Source: Locusta migratoria
Lineage: Eukaryota; Arthropoda; Insecta; Orthoptera; Acrididae
Reading direction: 5' to 3'
Assembly: GCA_026315105.1 (NCBI GenBank)
Contig: CM048750.1
Location: 75,692,297-75,756,296 of the forward strand
DNA length: 64,000 nucleotides
Shown: positions 41,985-53,889 of the stretch, piece after piece
Numbering within the stretch: position 1 is the stretch's first letter
Layout: each line of letters starts with the position of its first letter
The notes under the pieces: generated by a model
What the model was told of the DNA's origin: nothing
What the model saw: only the letters and a program-made list of their open reading frames with translations
Databases searched by the model: none
Program-made: the position numbers and the translations under genes

Positions 41985-42780
41985 TCAGTAAAATATAGAG
42001 GCCGTAAATTCAGCTAAATACCTAGGAATTACAGTTACGAACAACTTTAAGCGGAAAGAACACACACAAAATATCGTAGGGAAAACAAACAAACGCTACA
42101 TTTTAGTGGTAGAACACATAAAATGTGCAACACTTTTATTAAAGATATTACCTACACTATACTTGTGTGTCCTACTTTAGAGTATTGCCGCACATAGTGG
42201 GATCCCTAACAAGTGGGACTGACGGAGAATATAGAGAATGTTCAGGGAAGGGCATCTCGTTTTGTATTATCCCGATACAGGGTAGTGTGTGTCACGGAAA
42301 TGATGCACGATATGGGGGGCGGTGGGTGGAAATCATTAAAAGAAAACCGTTATTCGTTACGGCGAGATCAGTTTGCGAAATTACTTTCACGAACTTTCTC
42401 TTCCGAATGCGAACATATTTAGCTACTATTCACCTACATAGGGAGGCATGATGATCATAATAAAATAAAAGAAATCAGATCATCTGCTCGGTTGTTAGTA
42501 CGTAGCTTACAAACTACTTAAACTAACGTAAACTAACTTACGGGCAACACACACAGCCAAGCCCGAGTGGGGACTAGAACCTCCGACGGCGAACGGCCGC
42601 ACGCACCGCAGCACTGTGCACCAGTGCGCACGGCTAATCCGCCGCGGCTGTTCCTTTTTCCCGTGGGCTATTAGGGATCGGAACGGTAGAGAAATATTAT
42701 AAAAGCGGTTCGAGGAACCCTTTGCCAAGCACGTAAATGTGATTTTCAGATTATTTATGTGGATGGAAATGTAGTGATAG
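41985..42780 (+). pseudogene. CR1-like LINE C-terminal region, split by a SINE
   Basis: In shifting frames: VNSAKYLGITVTNNFKRKEH, IVGKTNKR, LYLCVLL, then IENVQGRASRFVLSRYRVVC and NRYSLRRDQFAKLLSRTFSS. This is the post-palm segment of CR1-like elements (KYLGI..T..L.W..H; NVQ.RA.RFV). After the SINE (42490-42649) it resumes with RAIRDRNG. It is diverged from the other CR1-like copies and has no palm motifs. Confidence 0.7.
42490..42649 (-). mobile_element. SINE family E-like in CR1-like fragment
   Basis: Inverted body GTAGCTTACAAACTACTTAA and head with GCCGCGGCGGATTAGCCGTG. The 3' end is shortened. Confidence 0.75.
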
Positions 42781-44689
42781 ATTGAAACGAAGGAAAACAA
42801 ATATTTCCATGACGGAAAGAAATTACAACGATTAACTGCAAACAGATGTTTAAATAAATACAACGGTGATTTATAGATGTATCGTTTCGTCTAGCCATTC
42901 AGATTTTGTTATTTCCGTAAATAATGGTCGGAACACTTAACTCCAAGAGCACAGCCGACTTACTTTTTCCCATCTTTCCCTGCCACGAGCTTGCGCTCCG
43001 TCACTGACGAAGTTATTTTCTACAGGAATTTGGTTTCATATCTTCCTCCCTTTTGGAACTCTAGTTTTATGTTGATCGTAGAAGCGTATAAGGATTCGTA
43101 ACGATTACTTAGCAGTGGATATATTCTGATCGGAAACAAAGAACAGAATCTTACTAGTATTCTTCTTTCTAGGAAGTGTTACTTGTTTTCTTTGGTTATC
43201 ATTCTATTCATAGGTAAGCCACGGCAGCTTCAGTTAATTTATAACTTTTTATTGGTGTAACATATCTCTGCAATAATACTGTTTGCGTACCCCAGCATCC
43301 TCTGATATGGAAAGCATAAGATTGCCAAGTTTATGTAAATGTCTGATGTTGACAATCTTGGAGTTATCTAAGCGGGGGATACCTTAACAAGATATATTTG
43401 TGTAGCTGTACGATATTGAGAAATGCTGAAATGCCTCACGTTAATACTCAGTAAAGGCAATAATCACAGCTAATTACAGGTTACAACTGAATTAATGAAC
43501 TTTGTATTTGGCAGCTCCTTTCACTCTATTGATAAGATCTAAATAGAAATTCTTGAATTTAATGTTGTAGATTAACGTAAAATTAGAATTACCGGTGTAA
43601 TACAATAATGGTAAATCTGCGTGATTCTATGTTCAGGATAAATTCGAAACAGTTTTTAAAATTTCCGTTTCGTTATTTTTATAAATGACATTTTCACAAC
43701 GCCAAGATACTGTATGCGAATAAACGAAATTATTACCGATAAATTTGTTGTTCTTACTGATACAAATAAATCGGTAGATTTGTGCTGTATAGTATTAACA
43801 CACCACTTCATACACGATCATTAAACAGTCCAGTGAGTACAACGTATGCCATTGAAAATTTCCTAGGTTATCTCAATTTCTGCTAGAGTAAATGAAGTTC
43901 ACTTCAACGAAAGGTTGGTGATGCAGGCGCAGCAAGTGATAAATGGATTGTATTTGCAGAGCGCGTGTTGGAGCAAGAGTTAGCGCACTCACCTGTGGGA
44001 TGTTTACGTTTCTAAATGGTTTGGGAGCAATGTTTACACGGCCTCGGACTTAGTGCTGTCTGTTACTCAACGTTTTGATAGTTTTTGTTTTTCCTATTTT
44101 TGCCTTGTCAGTGAATTCGTTTAATGTTGTAACTTATTGTGATAATTTTTCAACTTTGAACTTATATCGTCTTGCTGTTAATAGTTTGAAAGTCTCTCGT
44201 TTGGTTCTGTATTTTACAACGGAGGTACTAGTTGATGCTGTAGGTGATGGTATGGCTTATACAATTACTTTTTTCCAATCTCTTGGCTTAATGTGACAAT
44301 TTTCAACATTATATGGAATTTATCGAACTGAGCATACTTTGTGACAACAAACTAGGGCCCAATTCGAGGTGGTGGTAATTTGCTAGAGTTTTAGAAATGG
44401 TTATTTTCACTTTGCCTGTGTGTGTGCGCGTGTGTGTGTGTGTGTGTGTTTGTGTGTGTGCGTGTGCACGTTACTTAGGATTTACTGGGCAAGATTGTCA
44501 CTAACGTTGGCTGTTAGTCGGTTTTAATGTAGTATTGTGCGTATTTCTCGTGGTAGTTCGATTTATTTGTTTTTATCGTCGGTTAGAGTGGAGTAGCTAC
44601 AGCTGTTTTGATAAAAATATGTTTCACTAGTTGTGCGTTGCTATCTAAGACTATGTCTAAGCTACATGATTCACGTAGAATTTACGACA
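42781..44689. other. No recognised gene or element; short (GT)n near 44414
   Basis: The longest stretch (1.9 kb) without a recognised repeat. Its best frame is 73 codons (44075-44296), with no motif. It may be unique host sequence. Confidence 0.4.
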
Positions 44690-44700
44690 CGTTTGTTTGT

Positions 44701-44882
44701 AAATCTATCGGACCAAACTGCGTGGTCATCAGTCCGTAGCTTACAAACTAGTTAAACCTAGGTAAAGTAACCTAAGGACAAACACACACACCCATGCCCC
44801 AGGGAGGACTCGAACCTCCACGGCGAGCAACCGCGCGCTCCGCAGCGAGACGCTTTAGACCGCTCGGCTACTCCACCGCGGC
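44701..44882 (-). mobile_element. SINE family B, full length
   Basis: Near-consensus minus-strand copy. 11-bp duplication ATTTACGACAC at 44690-44700 and 44883-44893. Confidence 0.93.
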
Positions 44883-44902
44883 ATTTACGACACACTTCTA
44901 TA

Positions 44903-44904
<2 letters not shown>

Positions 44905-44973
<69 letters not shown>

Positions 44974-44998
44974 GTGTGTGTGTGAGTGGGGGGGGGGA
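44905..44998. repeat. (GT)n microsatellite plus G-run
   Basis: About 40 GT units with single interruptions, ending in GAGTGGGGGGGGG. The long CVCVCV frames here are artefacts of the repeat. Confidence 0.95.
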
Positions 44999-45227
44999 TT
45001 CCTGTGGAGAACTTCGTGTGTGTTCGATCTTTGGTTTTGGAATGATGATGTTATTATTACTTTTGTCTGCTTTCGTTGTCTTAATCCTAAACCCCTACTT
45101 TCCGTGAATTTTCCGTTAGATGCATTGGGTTGTTTATATACTTATTCCGGCCCGTATCTACTAACGGTATGGTTGCTATATTGTATACGTAGAAAATACG
45201 GGTATCCGTCGTCTTATTAGTGGTATG

Positions 45228-45311
45228 TCGTGCGGGAATAGTCGTGCGAATATCGGCACCACATGCGAATTTCGTGGTTGCTTCCGCAGGAGGTTCGAGT
45301 CCTTCCTCGAG

Positions 45312-45374
<63 letters not shown>

Positions 45375-45462
45375 TTGTTGTCCTTACCATAAGTAGTTTG
45401 TTAGACTAGGGACCGATTAATTCAGCAGTTTGGTCTCTCATTATTACAAACATTTGAACATT
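45228..45462 (+). mobile_element. SINE family C with internal (GT)n expansion
   Basis: AGGAGGTTCGAGTCCTTCC, then CATG followed by about 27 GT (45315-45368), then the shared body and TTACAAACATTTGAAC. The GT run starts at the same position as the AC run in the SINE at 39.4 kb. Confidence 0.8.
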
Positions 45463-46179
45463 TAATTTGTCGATGATACGTGTCGTTTAAGTCGGGCTGA
45501 ATCGTATATTTTGGTACTCCCATAAGTTTGAACTACCTTCAAAATTTCATGAGACAAGAGGCTCCTCTACAGCTTGTAATCGACAGTATATTCTTGTTTT
45601 ATCTTATCGATATCACAATTCTGTGTTTACAAATCCTCCCCGTGTAACGTAGATAAATGTCAATTTTGCGGCTCTGCAATGTCTCCGCGTCAAGTGGAGT
45701 GTGCCGCGAGATTTGGATGGCCCGTTGAACGTCTCCGTGGCCGAGCAAGCGTCACAAATTTGAAACCGAGGGTCGTTCGCATCAGCGTTCGCTTTACTCT
45801 TTAGCGACTTTCCACGTCGCACTTCTCATGCTAACAGCGCATTTGCATATTTCCCCCATACATATTAACGCCAGCTTTTTTTTTAACCACGTGCGCACAT
45901 GCATAGGGACGTCGTAGCGAGTGGGTTGAAGATGTGTCGCGAATTTTTTTTAGCACTTTAGGTGTTCCGTAGCGAACGTTATCTCTAAAACGATGGATCG
46001 CATACTCAAACAGATGAATCTGACAAATGCTCCATACAGCAGGCGTTTGTGTAATCATGCAACAAATACTGTTGTCTACTTTGTATCTGTCGAACTGTTT
46101 TAACGCAGTAGTAACGAGGTGTGCCAACTGTTCTGAAGTGTTAAATATGGTGTTGTTTAAAAAGCTTTTTCACACGGAG
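45463..46179. other. Unassigned, minus-strand frames of unknown origin
   Basis: The minus strand has a 98-codon frame (46127-45831) with CQIHLFEYAIHRFRDNVRYG and a 69-codon frame (45822-45613) with CDACSATETFNGPSK. They lie in line and could be pieces of one decayed protein. I do not recognise the family. Confidence 0.3.
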
Positions 46180-46188
46180 AGTTTGCAT

Positions 46189-46385
46189 ATCAAATGTTCA
46201 AATGTTTGTAAAACTATTGTAGAAAACTGTTATACTCACCAGCCCGTAGTCTTACAAACTACCTAAAGTAACTTACAGTAAGAACAACACACACTCTCAT
46301 GCCGAATAGAGGACGCAAACTTCAGCGGGAATGGCTGCCCAAACTGAAGCATCACGACTTAGACCAAATGCCCATTCGGCACGGC
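46189..46385 (-). mobile_element. SINE family F, diverged
   Basis: Inverted head GCCGAATGGGCATTTGGTCT..GGGCAGCCATTCCCGC, shared 3' body. 9-bp duplication AGTTTGCAT at 46180-46188 and 46386-46394. Confidence 0.82.
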
Positions 46386-46394
46386 AGTTTGCAT

Positions 46395-47189
46395 GTTATG
46401 GGGTAAGATATATTGTTAACCTCTACGTACTTTCTTCTATAAAGAAAAAGTATTGCAATTATTTTACTGTACAATAAATTTTTCTTCTTATGCAATTATT
46501 GCATTTACACCATTAAAACAGCGAAAAGAGAGCTAGGTATTAGGAGAAACGCGTATAATGTACAAGACTAGGTGCAAATAACGAGTATATATCTATAAAA
46601 ATGTAAGTACGACGTAATGCACCAAAGGTCCCAGATGAATATTGCGAATTGCGTGGCCGCGCTCCATGAAACATTTCTCTTCCTGCCGTTTCGTTCAGGG
46701 CTCCCTTGGACAACTCCAGCGATGCTCCCGGCGGTTGAGTCTTTCCGACCCAGTAAACAGCACTGCCATGAGCACTTCTGAAGACGTCCAGCGCAGCTCC
46801 AAACGAAACGTCAAGAGCAGAAATGCTTCACGCACAGCGGCCATACAGACCAAAAGATTCATCAGAAACTCGCCATTCGGTCGTGAAAGCCTTGCATGTT
46901 AATAATGAACTAAATATTACGCAACGATATCGCGTGACTATTCACGCAAGAGACAAGTTTCACTACACTTTAATGTTAATGTTTAGAACTAGATATTAGT
47001 GACTTTCAGTAATGTGAAACGAATTACATTTGGAAGTTAGTATGCTTCTGATGATACGATACTGGATATTTTCCTCTTAAATCTTAAAGTATTCTTATAC
47101 ATTTTATTTTGAAATGAGGCTTATTTCTTTGTTTCGCATCTGGTTTGTCAATTTTTAATGTCGTTGTATTAGTGCTCGGAAACTATTTG
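46395..47189. other. No recognised gene or element
   Basis: An 86-codon frame at 46642-46902 has no motif. Confidence 0.35.
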
Positions 47190-47331
47190 TTTTTATTTCA
47201 CATATTTTTGGAAACATTTTTGCTTCACTTTTTGGGCAACAGCACTCTTATTTAAATTTATATATATAGAGAACAGTCTAGAGTGCGATAATTTTATTTT
47301 TTTAGCGCACTCTAGACTGTTCTCTATATAT
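47190..47331. repeat. Palindrome with inverted partner at 48.96-49.07 kb
   Basis: 47261-47287 and 47306-47331 form a 26-27-bp perfect hairpin (GAGAACAGTCTAGAGTGCG). 47190-47287 as a whole is repeated inverted at about 48968-49065 (GGCACTCTTATTTAAATTTA-like). Together they enclose 1.6 kb including a mariner scrap and a fold-back. Confidence 0.65.
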
Positions 47332-47699
47332 AGTTTTTATTTCAGTAGTCTGTCGCCATTTCGCCCTAACCTCTGTAATGCGTGGCATTCTTTACCGAAG
47401 AGTGTCGCTTGTATTGAACTCTTTCCTCTGTTGACTCTTTCCATTACATACTCTCTTCAATTATGGTGGTCACACTAGAACATGTTTTGTGGAAATATGC
47501 AGAAAAAATGGAGATGTACATCAAAATTTTGTATTCTGGTGGTGAAAAAGGATCACCGAAATCTTTACTGATTTTACATCACGTAAGCGAGAGCTACAGC
47601 TTGACAAGGGTCGCTGTATTCACACCTGGACCTGGTAATTTTATTGATACAGATAAGAGTAGAAAAACGTTAGACATATCCGAATAATTTCACTCTCAT

Positions 47700-48035
47700 A
47701 CACGAGGGGTGTTACAATGTATGAAACGACACTGTGGGTATAATTGAAGTCTACATTCCGAAGAAATCACCAGAGGCTTGAGCACAACTATCCCATTGTT
47801 TTACGAGCCGAAGGATTCCATTTTCCCAGAATTCCTGTGGCTGTGACAAGAGCCAGTGCTCTACCGTGTCCTTCAGTTCGTCGCCAGAGTTGAAGGCTTT
47901 CCTTTTAGAAGTTCTTTAGTGGACGAAACACATGGAAGTCACAGAGCCACGTGTCCGGGCTGTAGAACTGATGCTCAAGCTGCTCCCACTTGGCCAGAAA
48001 ACTTTGTGTGACCCTGGACACGTGTGGACGCACGT
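47700..48035 (-). pseudogene. Mariner transposase C-terminal fragment
   Basis: The minus strand reads DNVRPHVSRVTQSFLAKWEQ, then LEHQFYSPDTWLCDFHVFRP and LKNF. DNARPH is the block after the second catalytic Asp and YSPDLAPCDYHLF holds the third; the Asp in CDFHVF is kept. A frameshift follows near 47890, then FWENGILRLVKQWDSCAQAS in another frame. The N-terminal two thirds are missing. Confidence 0.75.
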
Positions 48036-48675
48036 TATCTGATTTATGTATATATGTGCATATCTAAAGTGAATTTACGTGTGTAAAGACTTATTCAGAA
48101 TGTGTAGACATGCGATAGGAAGTTTGGTTCTATTAAAGATTTCCAAACGGATGTTTAGAACTGTGAAAAATAACTCGTGTGACTCTAATAGATACATATA
48201 GTGGAAATATTAAAGATGACGTATGAACTAAAAGACCCTATAATTACATGAGATTATCTAGTGGCTGTTAAATATCGCTAAGCAACGAACTACGTTATGG
48301 CAGACTTTCAATACTGTACATAGCGACGGACACAAACTTTAAAATCTGATTCTCATCAATTACGTCCGGTCAAATTTTTATGAAAATATTTACGCAAGTT
48401 CATGAAAAAAAGTGGGCTCGGAAAATCAATATCTTTTGACGTCGGCACCAGTATCCGCACCAAATGAAACAAATACTTTAGCCGCGTACGGAAGAGCATT
48501 GAAGCATTGCTATGTGCAATACATCGTATACGCTTATTCCAGGTAACCTAAAGTTGTACTTCCTTCGATGGAAAGCTGTGAATACATTCATTCCGTGTTG
48601 ATGTCTGATTGCCCAGCAGTATACACTGGTAGGCAGAAGTATTCACACATCAGAATATATCATACGTACATTTAT
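48036..48675. other. No gene; possible Tc1 TIR at 48628
   Basis: ACACTGGTAGGCAGAAGTAT resembles a Tc1-like end for the relic at 49.1-50.1 kb. Otherwise AT-rich sequence without motif. Confidence 0.35.
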
Positions 48676-48990
48676 TGATTATATATAAAGAACAGTATTG
48701 AGTGCAACAATTTTATTTCATTCAAATATTTTTGGTCCTTCTTTCAGAGTGTCTTCAGGAATTGTAACTCTGAAATATATCAAAGTTACATTTAGCGGAC
48801 CTTCGAGCAATATACATTAATGTCAAAATTAAACTATTTCTCTTTATTAACTTAGGTTAATTTTGACACTAATGTATATTGCTCGAAGGTCCTATAATGT
48901 AACTATGATATATTTCAGAGCTACAATTCCTGAAGAAGGACCGAAACCAGTTGAATGAAATAAAAGTGTTGCACTCTAGACTGTTCTTTA
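48676..48990. repeat. PLE-LTR-like fold-back
   Basis: Arms about 48676-48835 and 48845-48990 are inverted copies (ACTAATGTATATTGCTCGAA and complement). The right arm has CTGAAGAAGGACCGAAACCA followed by ATGAAATAAA, a short version of the hammerhead-like core. No protein sequence. Confidence 0.55.
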
Positions 48991-49139
48991 TATATAAATT
49001 TAAATAAGAGTGCCGTTATCCCAAAAAGTGAAACAAATATGTTTCCAAAAAATATGTGATTTAATGTTTAGATTACTTATAACATTTGTGAATACAAGCG
49101 ACCAAATTGTAACACTTTATTCTCCAAGTATATCAGTTT

Positions 49140-50130
49140 AACCACACTGAAACATAAATAATTCTTAATTCCTTTTCTAAAAAGAAAAAAAAATCTAAGT
49201 TGTACTGCGATAATGGACAGTCATACCATTCACACATCATTGGTTGTACTGCTGCGTCAATCGTTTCCAATTCTTGAGCAATCACTTCCTTTAGTTGTGT
49301 TTTACTAGAAGTATGATATTTTCTTATTCTTGTTTCTAACTCGTCCATCAAAAGTTCAATAGGGTTTATGTCTGGAGACTGAGGAGGTGTTTTTAGGGTG
49401 TGGGGATTATTATACAGAATCCACAATCGTACATTGCATGCTATACGTTTTGGATTATTGTCCTGTTGGGAATGGTAGTTAGTATTCAAACCTAGTTTCT
49501 CAGCACTGACTTTCAACTTTCTCTCTAAAAATTGGCAGATACACACACTGATGCATAGTTAGATCAATAAATACCAGATTCCCCACATCTGACTCAACCA
49601 TGCACCCACAGACCATGATACCGTCACCATCATATTTCACGGCACAGACCATATTAGCAGGTTACAACACGGTATTTCGTCTTCTTCACACTACAATACG
49701 TCCATTGTGATGGAAAAGATTGAATTTGCTCTCGTCAAAGAAAATAGCTCTGCTCCAGAACTGTGTGTCATTGCTCACATATTAATTTGAAAATTGCAAC
49801 CTTCTCTTTCTGTTTGCCTTCCTTAGACATGGCTTCTTTTCTGAATCTCCGGTTCGTAGTCAGCTCGATGAAACATCCTCCGGACAGTCTTTCGATGAAC
49901 TCGTTTCCCATAAAGCTCGTGTATCTGTGCAGAAATATGTGACGAACTTATTTCAGATGTTTATTTAATAATTCTTACAATCTGCCTCTCTTTCTAAACC
50001 GTGGTCTTCCAAAACGATGCCCATTGAACAATGTTTCAATTGTCCCTGTTAACAACACTGCGCACTGTATAACGGCTCCTCTTAACGATACTAACTATCT
50101 TGTAAGCTGTCATGTTTTAACTTGTGTATT
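49140..50130 (-). pseudogene. Tc1-like transposase relic
   Basis: In shifting minus-strand frames: FDESKFNLFHHNGRI (first catalytic Asp), KYDGDGIMVCGCMVESDVGN, LVFIDL, then SQQDNNPKRIACNVRLWILY (second Asp) and LKTPPQSPDINPIELLMDEL (PDLNPIE with the third acidic residue), RIRKYHTSSK. All three catalytic acids survive, but stops and frame changes (about 49560) break the gene. The order and DN..K, NPIE spacing are Tc1-type. The N-terminal DNA-binding part is strongly decayed. Confidence 0.8.
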
Positions 50131-50852
50131 TTCTTTGTGCTTTGTGCTTTGTGCTTTGTTGTACTTATTATTTTATATCAGTTTTTAAAAAATATGATGA
50201 CCAGCTTATAAAATTTGTAAGACCAGATGACGATAACACAGTCCTCCTAAACCGGTCGTCATAATATATATTAATTCGCGATGTTGGTACTTCTTTTTTG
50301 AAGAATATAAGACTACACTTCACACGTATAACTCTACAGGCAGACATTTGGAGTAAACATTTCCTCATGGGGTGGCGACAGGAAGGGCATCCAGTCACCT
50401 CGTAAATATTAACACATGCCAACTCCGCAAAATCAACCTTGCATGTGCGGGAACAAAGCCAAAGAGAAAGAAAGAAAGATGCATTACCATTATCTTCCTC
50501 TCGTCTGGTTTCCTTTCCTATTCTACCCATATTGCTGTCACTGGCGTATTTGCGTGTTCGGCACACTGACCTCGTTGCTGTCTTCACTCAGCGACATTCA
50601 GAATGGAACTGTAGCGATGTGTTTGCATTGTACCGCCGGTGTGTGAATACTTCTGTATGCGTCAACTACAACACCATTCAGCGTTTCGGTCTCTAGATTT
50701 TAACCAGTACTTTAGATTTAAACAAATTTGTATATGGGCAAACATTAGGAGCACTTGGCGTGAATAATGGACGTAACAAAATCGACAGCTCATCATCTCC
50801 ATTATAAAGGCGAGATCTATTACAAACAAGACTGTGTATGTGAATACTTCTA
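50131..50852. other. Unassigned; interspersed repeat end at 50368-50490
   Basis: GGGGTGGCGACAGGAAGGGC then GAAAGAAAGAAAG resembles the 3' end of a widespread insect interspersed repeat. The remainder shows no motif. Confidence 0.4.
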
Positions 50853-51505
50853 CATCTACATCTACATCCATACTCCGCAAGCCAGCTGACGGTGTGTGGC
50901 GGAGGGTACCTTGAGTACCACTATCGGTTCTCCCTACTATTCCAGTCTCGTATTGTTCGCGGAAAGAAAGATTTTCGGTATCTCTCTGTGTGGACTCTTA
51001 ATCTCTCTGATCTTATCGTCATGATCTCTTCGCGAGATATACGTAGGAGGGAGCAGAATACTGCTTGACTCCTCAGTAAAGGTATGTCCTCGCGAAACAT
51101 CGACTAAAGCCCGTACCGAGCTACAGAGCGTCTCTCTTGCAGAGTCTTCCACTGGAGTATATCGATCATCCTGTGACGAAGAGCGTTGCTCTCCGTTGGA
51201 TCTTCTCTACTTCCTCTATCAACCCCACCTGGTACTGATCGCAGACCGGTGAGCAGTATTCAAGCAGTGAGCGAACAAGTGTGCTGTAACCTACTTACTT
51301 TTTTTCGGACTACATTTCATAAGGATTCTTCTAATGAATCGCAGTATGGCATCTGTTTTAGCGACGATTAATTTTATATGTTTGTTCTTTCTATGTATTC
51401 GTAGCCCAATACACTTGTCTACATTGAGATTCAATTGCCATTCCCTGCACCATGCGTCAATTCGTTGCAGATCCCCCTGCATTTCAATACAAATTTCCAT
51501 TCTTC

Positions 51506-51704
51506 AAAATGTTCAATTGTTTATAAAGCTTATGGGACTTAATTGCAGGTTCATCAGTCCCTAAACTTACAAACTACTTATGAACTATCTTATACTAAAG
51601 ACGACACAAACATCCATGCCCGTGGGGGGATTCGAAACATCGACGGCGGATATCCGCGCGCATCGCAACACGGCGCTCCAGCACTCGCGGCTAATTCACC
51701 GCGG
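51506..51704 (-). mobile_element. SINE family E in CR1-like LINE
   Basis: Inverted head GCGGTGAATTAGCCGCGAGT..GGAGCGCCGTGTTGCG, B box GGATTCGAAACATC-type (decayed). Short duplication ATTTCCATT/ATTTCCGTT. Confidence 0.82.
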
Positions 51705-51875
51705 ATTTCCGTTGTTACAACCTCTCGATATACTATAGCATCATCCGCAAAAAGCCTCATAGAACTCCCGATATTATCCACAATGCCATTTATATATGTA
51801 TTGTGAATAGCAAACGGTCACACGAAACTCCCCTGTGACACACCCGACATCTCTTATTTCGGAAGACTTCTCTCC

Positions 51876-52368
51876 TTTTCATTCATTTACGAACCACTGT
51901 TTTAGATTGAATACGTAAACCAAGAATGAATCTGAGCAGTCAAAAATTTCAGTTCCATCAATTAAAAATTGACCAGTCAGAGCATAAAATACATCTGTTG
52001 CTGATGGTATTGGGCGGTTGCCTGTACGAAATTAATATTTGTTACATACATCCAGAACCTCAATAAGCCCATCATGCCGTGTGTTGAGGTTCTGGGGACA
52101 TGTAACAAATGGTAATGTCATACAGGCAACCACAGAATACCACCAGCAACTGCTATTTTTGACTGCTCAGATTCACTCCTGGCTTATGTATTCAATCTAA
52201 AACAGTGGTTCGTAAATGAAAAGTTGAAACCGGTCACCACTTTGTAATAAAAATTTTCACTTTGCGGTCTAGGCTATTTTATAATTTTAAATAAATTGTT
52301 TAAAATTTTATGAATTTTAACTAATTTTAAGGCCGCCCAGTCTCCATCCTGACAATGTCAGATTTTAG
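51876..52368. mobile_element. PLE-LTR-like fold-back in CR1-like LINE
   Basis: Exact 12-bp duplication AGACTTCTCTCC at 51864-51875 and 52369-52380. Arms about 51880-52050 and 52060-52225 are inverted (ACGAACCACTGTTTTAGATT and complement). A one-sided tail of about 140 bp starts GTTGAAACCGGTCACCACTT, matching the GAAACCGGT part of the other cores. Confidence 0.75.
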
Positions 52369-52859
52369 AGACTTCTCTCCATTGAAAATTATATGCTGCG
52401 TTGTGTTATCTAGGAACTCTTCAATCCAATCACACAATTGGTCTGGTAGACCATATGCTCTTACTTTGTTTATTACCGACTGTGGCGAACTGAATCAAAC
52501 GCCTTGCGTAAGTAAAGAAACACGGAATCTACCTAAGAACACGTGTCTCCGACTCTCTGGGTCTCGTGGACGAATTGCGCGAGCTGGGTCTCAGACGATC
52601 ATCTTTTTCGAAACCCATGGTATCCCATCAGGTCCTGCGGCCTTTCCTCTTTTGAGCGATTTCAATTTTTTTTATCCCTCTGTCATTTATTTCGATATCT
52701 GACATTGTCATCTGTGCGAAAATCTAGAGAAGGAACTACAGTGCAGACTTCCTCTGCGAAACAGCTTTGGAAAAAGACATTTATTATTTTAGCCTGATGT
52801 TGAAGTTTTACTGTAAGGCATTATAAACAGAATGTAGTTTCTACGTGTCTGTCTATCGA

Positions 52860-53876
52860 GTGATAGACACTTGTCTACATTCAGATTCAATTGCCATTCC
52901 CTGCACCATGCGTCAATCCGATGCAGATCCTCCTGCAGTTGAATACAATTTTCCAGTTTTACAACCTCTCTATATACTACAGCGTCATCCGCAAAAAGCC
53001 TAAGTGAACTTCCGATGTTATCCGCAAGGTCATTTATATATATAACAGCAACGGACCCACGACACTCCGCTGTGGCACACTCAACATCACTCTTACTTCT
53101 GAAGACTTCTCTCCACTAAGAATGACATGATGCGTTATGTTGTCAAGGAACTCCCCAATCCAATCACACAACTGGTCTGATGGGCCATATGCTCTTACTT
53201 TGTTCATTAAACGACTGCGGGGAACTGAATCGCCGCGGTGAAGTAGCCGAGCGGTCTAAAGCACCTCGTTGCGGAGCCTGCGGTTGCTCGCCGTGGAGGT
53301 TCGAGTCCTTCCCGGGGCATGGGTGTGTGTGTTTGTCCGTAGGTTAGTTTATCTAGGTTTAAGTAGTTTGTAAGCTACGGACTGATGACCACGCAGTTTG
53401 GTCCGATAGATTTAGAGACATTTTAACATTTTTTTATTATTATTATTATTTTTTTTTTTTATTTTTTTTTATTTTTTTTTTTTTTTTTACTGAATCAAAC
53501 GTCTTGCCGAAGTCAAGAAACACGGCATCTATCCGAGAACGCGTGTCTATAGCCTTCTGAGTCTCGTGGACGAATAGCGCAAGCTGGGTTTCATACGATC
53601 GCGTTTTTCGAAACCCCTGCTGATTCCCACAGAGCGAATTTCTAGTCTCCAGGAAAGTCATTATACTCGAACATAATACGTGTTCCATCGACTTTGGAGA
53701 TGTAGGCCTATAATTCTGCACACCTGTTCGACGTCCCTTCTAGAAAACGGCGATGACCTGCCCCATTTTCCAATCTTTTGGAACGCTACGTTCTTCTAGA
53801 GACCTGCGGTGCACCACTGCAAGAGGGGAGACAAGTTCTTTCGCGTACTCTGTGTAAAATCTAACTGGTATACCAT
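52860..53876 (-). pseudogene. CR1-like LINE, second subfamily, 3'-truncated copy
   Basis: It repeats the region of the preceding copy starting at ACTTGTCTACATTCAGATTC. The minus strand encodes SGPDGIP (53880), VQNYRPTSPKSMEHVLCSSI, NQQGFRKTRSYETQLALFVH and VFLDFGKTFDSV (palm motif A), and beyond a SINE the remaining palm. Both copies point the same way and lie end to end, either a tandem duplication or two insertions. A SINE at 53232-53488 and a fold-back at 53890-54018 interrupt it. Confidence 0.82.
53232..53488 (+). mobile_element. SINE family B with long T-rich tail
   Basis: Full head and body; a 60-base T-rich tail (53430-53488). 8-bp duplication ACTGAATC at 53224-53231 and 53489-53496. 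Confidence 0.9.
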
Positions 53877-53889
53877 CAGGTCCACTTAT

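Larger units (their letters stand above)
50853..52810 (-). pseudogene. CR1-like LINE, second subfamily, internally deleted
   Basis: The minus strand ends in the family tail (CTACATCTACATCTACATCC is its complement at 50853-50872) after GTGGCGGAGGGTACC. Upstream are SSILLPPTYISRRDHDDKIR, IDAWCREWQLNLNVDKC, RLFADDAIVYREV (FADD) and, past two insertions, KTQFA-like scraps and HGFRK joined directly to GPDGIP, showing a deletion of the fingers. Insertions: SINE family E (51506-51704) and a fold-back (51876-52368). Confidence 0.8.

Noticed and set aside
44794..45220. Cys-Val repeat proteins
   Set aside because: Pure product of the GT microsatellite read in frame; the N-terminal MPQGGLEPPRRATARSAARR part is inverted SINE sequence.
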